From: Fidelibacterota bacterium
GTDB lineage: Bacteria; Fidelibacterota; UBA2242
DNA length: 21,313 nucleotides
Reading direction: 5' to 3'
Assembly: GCA_003527965.1 (NCBI GenBank)
Contig: DPVY01000061.1
Coordinates: 1 to 21,313, forward strand
Shown here: one piece after another, positions 1 through 6,562 of the stretch
Layout of the letters: the number at the start of each line of letters is the position of its first letter
How positions within the stretch are numbered: the first letter of the stretch is position 1
Notes under the pieces: generated by a model
The model's input: the letters and a program-made list of their open reading frames with translations, nothing else
Databases searched by the model: none
Told to the model about the DNA's origin: nothing
Program-made: the position numbers and the translations under genes

Positions 1-22
1 AAAGTAAAAATCGTTTTTTCAT
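1..22 (-). CDS. Possible start of a gene cut by the window edge
   Basis: On the minus strand an ATG at 22-20 opens MKKRFLL and the frame then runs off the window. A basic residue cluster followed by hydrophobic residues resembles the start of a signal peptide and is similar in style to the MKKIL start of the barrel gene just upstream. No convincing Shine-Dalgarno sequence precedes it, and seven codons prove nothing. If real, it would be the next gene of the same transcript, 61 bp after the barrel gene's stop. It could equally be chance. Confidence 0.25.
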
Positions 23-44
23 GATATAACCGGCAGGGCAAGGT

Positions 45-64
45 GATAAATATCCTGATTTATC
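45..64. repeat. Small AT-rich inverted repeat after the porV-like gene
   Basis: GATAAAT at 45-51 and ATTTATC at 58-64 form a perfect 7-bp inverted repeat with a 6-nt loop, between the stop of the barrel gene and the possible next gene. No T-run follows on the minus strand, so it is not a convincing terminator. It may simply reflect AT-rich composition. Confidence 0.3.
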
Positions 65-83
65 GCTGTTCCTGACAAATCTC

Positions 84-1346
84 CTAAAATTTCATATTCA
101 GTGAAAAAATCATCGTGTTCGCCCGCGGGTGACCGGCTTCACCGGCAGTATAACCAAAGTCAAGTCCCAGTCCGGCATACCGTAAACCGGCGCCAAAAGT
201 TGGGACCGGCCATTTTCCATTCATGAGGATTTTACCGGTTTTATCATATATACATCCGATACGAATCGCAAAAAGATCCGAATACCAGTATTCGACGCCG
301 AGGTTGTGATTTAATTTCTCGATTTCCCTCATCAGAGATCCGTCATTGGTATCTCCATCTTCGTCGGCTTTTTTTCCATATTGATTTTTTCCGTCACCAA
401 CATCTTTACCAATACCGTCAGCCTCAGAATCATACAGCAATAACCAATCATCAATCCAGGATGAGAACATCCCGAAGTACCAGTCATCGGTATGAGCCGC
501 TTCCAATTGACCGTTTTTATTATATTGCCCGGCAGCGCCGACATAATGACCATTTTCATTATAATATCCAACACGTTCATCACCGTCAATATCCCTGTTG
601 GGATATGAAGCAACCAGCAGTTTATTGACATCGTAGGCAATAGTTACTCTATTAAATTCGCCACCGAAAGTGTAATTAAAACCCATTTTCAGATTCGTGG
701 GCATTGGATCAGCCTGATTAACATCAATAAAGGCAATTTTTGGTCCGATATTCGCTATGGTAGCGCCAAAAGTCAGGTTTTTAGTTAAAAATTGCTTTTT
801 CATGTAAGCCACATCAAAGGCAAAGTTAGTGGATGTTCCCTTCCCCAGTTCCGCCCCGGCGCCCTGATCGGTCAAATGCTGATAGATCATTTTTATATTA
901 ATACCAATCGCAGATGTACGGGATAGAGCCGTTCCGTAGGAACCGGTTATCGCCATCATATAGGATGAAAAAGTGCCAAGGAAATTTCCGTATTCATCGG
1001 TCCGGTCCTGCTCACCGAGATTCATTAAAACAAGATTACCACCTAAAGTACCTACATTTTTAACAAAATGCCGATAACCAACGAACTCATAATATATATC
1101 ACTTGCCAGATTCGGTAACCAGTTCGTATGAGTTAACGCCACTTCTCTTCCCCGTAAAAAACCAAGTCCGGCCGGATTCCAGTAACTGGCATAGGCGTCA
1201 TCGGCAATAGCTGCACCTGCTTCGCCCATGCCTGCCGGGCGAGCGCCGGGGTTAATCAGAAGCCAGATTGCTCCCGCTTCACTCTGAGCGCTTAGAGAGT
1301 AAACGCTAATTATCACTATAAAAAATACAACGAGAATTTTTTTCAT
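84..1346 (-). CDS. PorV/PorQ-family outer-membrane beta-barrel protein
   Basis: 420 aa. Residues 1 to about 20 form a signal peptide (MKKIL, hydrophobic stretch, then SLSAQ). The mature start carries the family signature GARPAGMGEAGAAIAD (35-49) followed by SYWNPAGLG (54-62), seen in PorV/PorQ and UPF0164 proteins, which have FadL-like barrels. Alternating hydrophobic strands continue to a C-terminal phenylalanine (LNMKF), typical of barrels. Two acidic inserts stand out: RDIDGDERVG (251-260) followed by two YNxNG units (262-266, 275-279), and DSEADG to DEDGDTNDG (306-336). These resemble calcium-binding loops. The ATG has a strong Shine-Dalgarno sequence (GGGAGGT) 4-5 nt upstream. PorV serves type IX secretion in Bacteroidetes, but many FCB lineages have paralogs of unknown role and no other T9SS gene is visible here. 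Family is fairly sure; function is open. Confidence 0.82.
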   Translation of the reverse strand: MKKILVVFFIVIISVYSLSAQSEAGAIWLLINPGARPAGMGEAGAAIADDAYASYWNPAGLGFLRGREVALTHTNWLPNLASDIYYEFVGYRHFVKNVGTLGGNLVLMNLGEQDRTDEYGNFLGTFSSYMMAITGSYGTALSRTSAIGINIKMIYQHLTDQGAGAELGKGTSTNFAFDVAYMKKQFLTKNLTFGATIANIGPKIAFIDVNQADPMPTNLKMGFNYTFGGEFNRVTIAYDVNKLLVASYPNRDIDGDERVGYYNENGHYVGAAGQYNKNGQLEAAHTDDWYFGMFSSWIDDWLLLYDSEADGIGKDVGDGKNQYGKKADEDGDTNDGSLMREIEKLNHNLGVEYWYSDLFAIRIGCIYDKTGKILMNGKWPVPTFGAGLRYAGLGLDFGYTAGEAGHPRANTMIFSLNMKF

Positions 1347-1363
1347 CTATACCTCCCAGTAAC

Positions 1364-1391
1364 AAAAAACCGAATATGTTCCGCAATTCGG
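1364..1391 (-). terminator. Hairpin plus T-run just upstream of the porV-like gene
   Basis: Read on the minus strand, CCGAAT (1391-1386) and ATTCGG (1375-1370) form a 6-bp stem, extendable by one A-T and one G-T pair, with a 10-nt loop. Six T residues follow directly (1369-1364). This has the form of a weak Rho-independent terminator for the small zinc-protein gene. It ends only 17 nt before the barrel gene's start codon, so a barrel-gene transcript starting further upstream would have to pass it. It could therefore act as a partial terminator or attenuator. Confidence 0.45.
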
Positions 1392-1544
1392 CTCGCCAAA
1401 ACCTTAATTAAAAATTGTCTGGAGAAAATAATTTTCTGTTTCTTTTGCCCGTTTATACCAACTATTCGATAGACACTCCGATTTCGGCAAGAAAATTACT
1501 GGTAATTCGGTCAAGAATCAAGAACAAATCAAGTTTAAATTTTA

Positions 1545-1709
1545 TCAAAAGGATTCAGCCTCCTCAATCAACATTATCGGTATATCATCTTTGATGTCAT
1601 ATATCAGGCGACAGGACTGACAGATGAGTTTCGCATTTTCACGGTCGTACTCAATCTCACCCTTACATTTTGGACACACTAATATTTCAAGTAATTCATC
1701 AGAAATCAT
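1545..1709 (-). CDS. Trm112/UPF0434 family small zinc-binding protein
   Basis: 54 aa, read directly from the minus strand: ATG at 1709-1707, TGA at 1547-1545. The protein begins MISDELLEILVCPKC and has two CxxC pairs (C12/C15 and C30/C33), followed by IYDIKDDIPIMLIEE, the usual closing motif of the Trm112/YcaR (UPF0434) family. Members are zinc-ribbon proteins of about 60 residues. Eukaryotic and archaeal Trm112 activates methyltransferases, while bacterial members are less characterised. GAGG lies 5-6 nt upstream of the ATG. The gene sits between nrdR and the porV-like gene, separated from both by gaps over 120 bp, so it may be its own short unit. Confidence 0.85.
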   Translation of the reverse strand: MISDELLEILVCPKCKGEIEYDRENAKLICQSCRLIYDIKDDIPIMLIEEAESF

Positions 1710-1774
1710 TTTAACCTCAAATCTTCAAATAATCCGCTGACACATGTAACAATTGCAACTAATTAGCCACAATA

Positions 1775-1799
1775 TTTGTTCCATTGTTTACCGAACAAA
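1775..1799. promoter_or_regulatory. 7-bp inverted repeat between nrdR and the zinc-protein gene
   Basis: TTTGTTC at 1775-1781 and GAACAAA at 1793-1799 are perfect inverted repeats separated by 11 nt. They lie in the 124-bp gap after nrdR and 66 bp upstream of the small zinc-protein gene. No T-run follows on the minus strand, so a regulator site or mRNA hairpin is as likely as a terminator. It does not look like the AT-rich NrdR box as I recall it. The rest of this gap shows nothing else I can name. Confidence 0.3.
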
Positions 1800-1833
1800 A
1801 ATCTGTCACACACATTGAATTCAGAAAAGGCAA

Positions 1834-2298
1834 TTATACCTCGGGATTTTTAAGCGCGAGTTTATCGATCTGATTCCTAAATTCATCCAGATCTTTAAAC
1901 TTTTTGTATACTGAAGCAAAGCGGATATAAGCAATCTCATCCAATTCCTTCAGATATTTTATCACCAGCTCACCAATATAATTGGATGACACTTCCCCAC
2001 CGGATAGTTCTTCAATCTCCTTTTCAATATCAATAACAATAGATTCCAGTTTATCGGCAGGGATAGGTCTTTTATTACAGGCAATCTTCAGACTGTGCAG
2101 GAGTTTTTGGCGGTCATATTCCTCACGTCGTCCATCGTTTTTTATAATTGTCAACGGATATTCGACAACATATTCATATGTCGTAAAGCGGTGTCCGCAA
2201 TCCAGACATTCCCGACGCCGGCGAATGGCATTGTTTTTCTGTGCGGCTCTTGAATCAACCACTTTAGTTTCATTGGAATTGCAAAATGGGCATTTCAT
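1834..2298 (-). CDS. nrdR: Transcriptional repressor NrdR
   Basis: 154 aa, the usual family length. An N-terminal zinc ribbon uses C3/C6 (MKCPFC) and C31/C34 (CLDC), with the conserved basic run IRRRREC at 25-31 and HRFTTYE after it. An ATP-cone domain spans about residues 49-139. NrdR senses ATP/dATP through the cone and represses ribonucleotide reductase operons by binding paired NrdR boxes. No such boxes or nrd genes are visible here, so the targets lie elsewhere. The ATG starts 9 bp after the glyA stop with an AAGG-type ribosome site, so it is very likely co-transcribed with rpiB and glyA. The rpiB-glyA-nrdR grouping recurs in several other bacterial lineages (from memory). Confidence 0.96.
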   Translation of the reverse strand: MKCPFCNSNETKVVDSRAAQKNNAIRRRRECLDCGHRFTTYEYVVEYPLTIIKNDGRREEYDRQKLLHSLKIACNKRPIPADKLESIVIDIEKEIEELSGGEVSSNYIGELVIKYLKELDEIAYIRFASVYKKFKDLDEFRNQIDKLALKNPEV

Positions 2299-2307
2299 AA
2301 TAAAACC

Positions 2308-3612
2308 TTATGCGTTTATTTCCCGATATAAAGGAAATCGGCTACACAGTTCTTTCACCTCTTCACGGACAGATGCTTTTACCCGATCATCTTCATGATG
2401 GCTAAGAGATTTATCTATTAACCGGGCAATTGTTTTCATTTCATTTTCCTGCATCCCGCGGGTTGTCATTGCCGCAGTTCCAATACGTATCCCACTCGTA
2501 ACAAAAGGACTTTTTGTATCGAAAGGAACCATATTCTTATTGGTCGTAATTCCGGATTCTTCGAGTGTATTCTCGGCTAATTTCCCGGTGATGTCTTTAT
2601 TGGTCAGATCAATCAGCATCAAGTGATTGTCAGTTCCGCCGGATATTAGCTGGTAGTCCAATTTCATAAGTTCTTCAGCCAATACTTTGGCGTTCCGGAT
2701 GATCTGTTGGGCATATTGCTTGAACGACGGTTTTAAAGCCTCACCAAAAGCTACGGCTTTTGCGGCAATGATGTGCATTAATGGTCCGCCCTGGATACCG
2801 GGCATCACATTTGAATCAATAATTTCCGACATCATTTTAGTCCGACCGCTTTTAGGAGCAACAATCCCAAAAGGGTTTTCATAATCTTTCCCGAGAAGAA
2901 TTAACCCGCCCCTGGGACCACGCAAAGTTTTATGCGTCGTTGACGTGACGGCATGACAATAGGGTAAGGGACTCGGATGTAATCCGGTTGCAACCAGACC
3001 GGCGGGATGGGCGATATCTGCCATCAAAAAAGCGCCAACGCTATCGGCTATCTCCCGGAATCTTGCAAAATCAATAAAACGGGGATAAGCGCTGCCACCG
3101 GCAATAATCATTTTAGGTTTCGCCTCTTTGGCAATCTCAGCCATCCGATCATAATCGATACGACCGGTTTCCTTTTTAACTCCGTAAGAGACAATATTGA
3201 ACAATTTGCCGGAAAAATTAACCGGGCTGCCATGAGTTAAATGTCCGCCATGAGCAAGGTCCATACCCATAACGGTATCTCCGGTCTGTAAGAAAGAAAA
3301 ATAAATCGCCATATTAGCCTGAGAGCCGGAATGGGGCTGTACATTGGCATATTCAGCGTTAAACAGATCCTTCACTCTGTCCCGGGCGAGGTTTTCAGCC
3401 GTATCCACAGCCGAACAACCACCGTAATACCGTTTTCCGGGATATCCTTCGGCATATTTATTAGTCATCGTCGAGCCCGCAGCTTCGAGCACTGCCGGAC
3501 TGACAAAATTTTCAGATGCAATTAGTTCGAGAGTCCAGCGTTCGCGTTCAAATTCTGCCGTGATTGCAGACATAATATCAGGATCTTCTCGTCTTAAATA
3601 ATCAAAATTCAC
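2308..3612 (-). CDS. glyA: Serine hydroxymethyltransferase
   Basis: 434 aa from the GTG chosen here. This PLP enzyme interconverts serine plus tetrahydrofolate with glycine plus 5,10-methylene-THF and is the main one-carbon source for purine and thymidylate synthesis. Visible motifs: ELIASENFVSPAV near the N-terminus, NKYAEGYPGKRYYGG, the PLP lysine in STTHKTLRGPRGG (K228; K229 in the E. coli enzyme), and the C-terminal RIGTAAMTTRGM. The frame extends upstream to a TTG at 3627, but that overlaps the ribosome site. GAGGAG lies 7 nt before the GTG at 3612-3610, and this start gives the better residue numbering. The GTG overlaps the last 11 bases of rpiB, suggesting translational coupling. Confidence 0.97.
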   Translation of the reverse strand: MNFDYLRREDPDIMSAITAEFERERWTLELIASENFVSPAVLEAAGSTMTNKYAEGYPGKRYYGGCSAVDTAENLARDRVKDLFNAEYANVQPHSGSQANMAIYFSFLQTGDTVMGMDLAHGGHLTHGSPVNFSGKLFNIVSYGVKKETGRIDYDRMAEIAKEAKPKMIIAGGSAYPRFIDFARFREIADSVGAFLMADIAHPAGLVATGLHPSPLPYCHAVTSTTHKTLRGPRGGLILLGKDYENPFGIVAPKSGRTKMMSEIIDSNVMPGIQGGPLMHIIAAKAVAFGEALKPSFKQYAQQIIRNAKVLAEELMKLDYQLISGGTDNHLMLIDLTNKDITGKLAENTLEESGITTNKNMVPFDTKSPFVTSGIRIGTAAMTTRGMQENEMKTIARLIDKSLSHHEDDRVKASVREEVKELCSRFPLYREINA

Positions 3613-4054
3613 AGCCCATCTCCTCAAGTTCTTGCAATTTATTTACACGGCGTTGATGACGTCCACCTTCAAATTCAGATTCCAGCCAGGCGGTTAATAT
3701 TCTCTCCGCCAGATCCGCTTTAGTGTAACCGGCGCCAAAACAAAGAACGTTCGCATCATTATGACGTTTGCTAAGCCGTGCAATCTCTTCATTGTAGGCA
3801 AGCGCCGCACGTATTCCGCGCACTTTGTTAGCCGCGATACTCATGCCGATACCGGTTTTACAAATGAGCACGCCTCGGTCGGCTTCCCTGGCAATAATTT
3901 TCCCGGCGACAATTTTAGCATAATCAGGATAGTCAATTGACTGAGAGGAATTGGTGCCACAGTCTATCGCAATATGTCCCTCTTGCCGGGCAAACTCAAT
4001 GAGGGCGGCTTTTAATTGAACGCCGCCATGATCGGAACCAAAAGCGATTATCAT
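3602..4054 (-). CDS. rpiB: Ribose-5-phosphate isomerase B
   Basis: 150 aa, normal for the RpiB/LacAB family. It interconverts ribose 5-phosphate and ribulose 5-phosphate, feeding PRPP and hence purine synthesis. Motifs: SDHGG (7-11), catalytic-base cysteine C65 in ICKTGIGMSIAANK, H99 in RHNDANVLCFGAG, and the phosphate-binding EGGRHQRRV (129-137). The residue after the cysteine is lysine, where E. coli and many homologs have glycine. The following TGIG loop is intact, so activity is expected. The ATG shares one base with the stop of the TPR lipoprotein gene (TAATG), and the 3' end overlaps glyA by 11 bases, so it sits mid-operon. Confidence 0.95.
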   Translation of the reverse strand: MIIAFGSDHGGVQLKAALIEFARQEGHIAIDCGTNSSQSIDYPDYAKIVAGKIIAREADRGVLICKTGIGMSIAANKVRGIRAALAYNEEIARLSKRHNDANVLCFGAGYTKADLAERILTAWLESEFEGGRHQRRVNKLQELEEMGCEF

Positions 4055-5340
4055 TAATTATTTTTTACATTAATATCAATCCAGCTGTAACACTCTAAGC
4101 GCGGATGATAAACTGTTCTTTCTTTTCCACTTGCATCAATTTTATTCATGAACCAGTCTTCACGTTTGGGAATCATATATTCCTTGAGAAAATCAATTCG
4201 TGATTTGACGCTATAATCGCCTAATTTATAAGCTTCCAGATAGTCATCATAGGCCAACTTATACACTAATTTATCTTCAAAATTCAGCTGCCGTGAGCTG
4301 CTATAATATTCAGCGGCGGCATAAAAAAGATCTCCGCGTATCTTATAGGCCAGGCTGGAATTCCCGATAGAAATCGCTTTTTTTGCCCAATTGTATGCGC
4401 CCGAATAATCACCCAGATTTTGCCGCATTTTTGTAATATTGTCGATTACTTCAAGATCCAGGGGATCAATATTTTTGTTGATATGCTCATAGACCGAACA
4501 TGCTTCATCGTAGCGTGCTAATGCCTTGTATAAATCTGCCAATTTTGACCAGGCCTGCTCATTACGCAAATCCAGCATCGTAACTTTCTTGTATACTTCA
4601 ATTGCTTTATCATATTCAAGCTGTTCTGTTAGCGCTGTGGCGTATTCCATTCCATAACGAACGTTGTCCGGATTTCGCTCCCACTGTTCTCTGCGAACAG
4701 CCGTAATATCTTTACCTAATTTCTCATAAGCGATCAGGCGGTCATTAATTGCCTGTTCATCATTCGGTTTGATCTCCAGCAATTTCTCAATTCCCCAAAG
4801 CATATCTTCATAACGTTCCTGGGCAAAACACAATTTTATATAACTTCGATAGAGCTCAATATCCTCAGGCGCGATCTCCAGCATTTTCTCATATTCCAGG
4901 ATTTCCAAATCAGTTTTATTCTGAACACGATAGATATAGGCGATGTTTTTATGAATATAAATATCATCGGGAAGATACTTTTGACCTTCAAGATAGACAT
5001 AAAGCGCACTATCGTAGTAAACCGGGTCATTTTTTGCTAATTGCTGGTAAGCTCGCCCGTAATAGGAGTATATATCCTGAGCATATTCTTTCTGACAACC
5101 AAATTCCATCATTTTCTTGTAATTATTGATTGTGCCTTGCCAGTTCTGGTTTTGAAAGTAACTATAAGCGAAATTTAGATAAAGATCACATTTATCCCGG
5201 TCAATTTCAGGCTCGATTGCCGTGCCCGATACTTGTGCATCTTCGGTACTGTCCGCCGGTGGGACACAACTCGTTAAAAACACTAAAGCCGCAAGGATTA
5301 TGAAGAAAACTATCAGATGTATTAAGCGCTTGTTTTTCAT
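4054..5340 (-). CDS. TPR-repeat lipoprotein of unknown function
   Basis: 428 aa. A lipoprotein signal at residues 1-25 has a basic start (KNKR), a hydrophobic core and lipobox LTSC, giving lipidated C25. Residues about 50-375 are helical TPR-type repeats: for example YLNFAYSYFQNQNWQGTINN (54-73), EYEKMLEIAPEDIELYRSY (149-167), AIEVYKKVTMLDLRNEQAW (246-264) and ACSVYEHINKNIDPLDLEV (280-298). TPR arrays bind other proteins, so an envelope scaffold or assembly role is plausible, but no partner can be named. A very strong ribosome site (AGGAGGGG) precedes the ATG. It lies 21 bp after the barrel gene and overlaps rpiB by one base, joining the envelope block to the metabolic genes. Confidence 0.85.
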   Translation of the reverse strand: MKNKRLIHLIVFFIILAALVFLTSCVPPADSTEDAQVSGTAIEPEIDRDKCDLYLNFAYSYFQNQNWQGTINNYKKMMEFGCQKEYAQDIYSYYGRAYQQLAKNDPVYYDSALYVYLEGQKYLPDDIYIHKNIAYIYRVQNKTDLEILEYEKMLEIAPEDIELYRSYIKLCFAQERYEDMLWGIEKLLEIKPNDEQAINDRLIAYEKLGKDITAVRREQWERNPDNVRYGMEYATALTEQLEYDKAIEVYKKVTMLDLRNEQAWSKLADLYKALARYDEACSVYEHINKNIDPLDLEVIDNITKMRQNLGDYSGAYNWAKKAISIGNSSLAYKIRGDLFYAAAEYYSSSRQLNFEDKLVYKLAYDDYLEAYKLGDYSVKSRIDFLKEYMIPKREDWFMNKIDASGKERTVYHPRLECYSWIDINVKNN

Positions 5341-5354
5341 ATAACACCCCTCCT

Positions 5355-5369
5355 GGTTTTTTTAAAACC
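5355..5369 (-). other. Hairpin over the barrel-gene stop, before the TPR-gene ribosome site
   Basis: On the minus strand GGTTTT, AAA, AAAACC forms a 6-bp stem with a 3-nt loop. It contains the TAA stop of the barrel gene and ends directly before the AGGAGGGG ribosome site of the next gene. No T-run follows, so it is not a terminator. It could tune translation of the TPR lipoprotein, but an AT-rich hairpin of this size can arise by chance. Confidence 0.25.
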
Positions 5370-6558
5370 GTTTAAACTTTCTAAACCACAGATCTCCTGT
5401 AGTAACGCTGAGATAAAAGGACAGCACTTTCTCTTTGCCGTAGGTCTCATTTAGAAATCCGTCCCGGATTGCAGCGACAACCGCTAAATCAACTCGATTT
5501 AAATTTTGCATAAAAGGCAATCCTACTCCAATACTGATACCGGTCTCTTTTAACCCGCCGGATTGATAAATCATATCTGATTTATAGTATGCGCCGCCTC
5601 TCAGCGCCATTTGCTGCCAAATACTTGCCCCCGGTCGATAGGGCTTCTCTTTTTCAATACCTAGCCCAATGTAAGATGAATTTTGAGATTCGCTTTCTTC
5701 GAGGACATAAAAGTCCTTAAATAGCGAGCTCGAAACGATAGAATGTGAAACATCCGCCGAAAAAGCCAGCGACTTGCTTATTTTCCTTCGGACGCCCAAT
5801 TGAAACGTCGCCGGATAAGGAATTGCCTGGTGGCTGGTTGTGCTGTCATCGCCAAAATAAAAATCGTACATTCGGTATGATTCAAATTTCAAACGATAAT
5901 CCAAATAAAGCGCCAACTCCGATTTACGGTCTTGGCTGATCCAGTACGAACCGGTACCAATTTGAACACCCTGAACAATTGTATATTTCTTAAAATAACT
6001 GTTTACACTCCCATCGTCATCAAGATCGGTATCCATTTTGGTCAAATAATTACCAAAATGAACCTGGGCTTTTAATCCCAGTTGAAACCGTGGACTTACC
6101 CGGTAACCGCCGCCTATGAAGAATTGTGAAATTCCGCCGGAAACCTGAACATCGGATGAATAGTTTACTGCCGTCGATCCAAAGGACGTGGAATCGGTAA
6201 AACTTTTTTTTCCTTCCATCCGTGTCACCGGCGTGATACCCATGGCAAGACCAATTTTATCACCCACAGGAAATTTGAGAGAAAATCCTAAAAATTGGGT
6301 CAATATTCCTTGTTGATCTCCAAGCATGGATGAGCCCGCCTGTCCCTGCAAAGAGGTTGTAACAAACCCATTCCAGAGCGCCGGATTGGCTATATTTAGA
6401 CTTAATGAATCGGCGATTGCCACCCCGGTATTACCTAAGCCAAGACTGCGGACGGACAGGTAAGGAGTCGCTAAACCAAAGCCATAGGAAGAATAATTAG
6501 AATTTTGTCCCATTAACGATCCGGAGATAAGCAGTAATAACAATATCCGTTTATACAT
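5362..6558 (-). CDS. PorV/FadL-like outer-membrane beta-barrel protein
   Basis: 398 aa. Signal peptide at about residues 1-17 (MYKRILLLLLISGSLMG, then Q). LGLGNTGVAIAD (39-50) followed by NIANPALW (55-62) matches, at almost the same position, AGMGEAGAAIAD (38-49) and SYWNPAGLG of the PorV-like protein at 84-1346, so the two are probably distant paralogs. The rest alternates short hydrophobic strands and polar loops and ends RKFKRF with a terminal phenylalanine, as barrels do. Substrate or secretion role cannot be read from sequence. It begins 4 bp after the stop of the upstream lipoprotein gene and has only a poor ribosome site, suggesting coupling. Barrel class fairly sure; family name moderate. 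Confidence 0.75.
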   Translation of the reverse strand: MYKRILLLLLISGSLMGQNSNYSSYGFGLATPYLSVRSLGLGNTGVAIADSLSLNIANPALWNGFVTTSLQGQAGSSMLGDQQGILTQFLGFSLKFPVGDKIGLAMGITPVTRMEGKKSFTDSTSFGSTAVNYSSDVQVSGGISQFFIGGGYRVSPRFQLGLKAQVHFGNYLTKMDTDLDDDGSVNSYFKKYTIVQGVQIGTGSYWISQDRKSELALYLDYRLKFESYRMYDFYFGDDSTTSHQAIPYPATFQLGVRRKISKSLAFSADVSHSIVSSSLFKDFYVLEESESQNSSYIGLGIEKEKPYRPGASIWQQMALRGGAYYKSDMIYQSGGLKETGISIGVGLPFMQNLNRVDLAVVAAIRDGFLNETYGKEKVLSFYLSVTTGDLWFRKFKRF

Positions 6559-6562
6559 TAAA

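Noticed and set aside
332..640. 102-codon alternative minus-strand frame inside the porV-like gene
   Set aside because: Same strand, other frame, methionine-rich with no domain; the barrel frame has signal peptide, family motif and strong ribosome site.
84..1346. Reading the PorV-like gene as proof of a type IX secretion system
   Set aside because: No PorU, PorT, SprA/Sov, GldKLMN or C-terminal sorting domain is visible here; PorV-type barrels occur without T9SS.
1982..2398. 138-codon plus-strand frame across nrdR and glyA
   Set aside because: Opposite two certain genes, serine-rich and without ribosome site or motif; a shadow.
3602..3627. TTG at 3627 as the glyA start
   Set aside because: It overlaps the GAGGAG ribosome site that serves the GTG at 3612, and would add five residues (MRRWA) not expected in the family.
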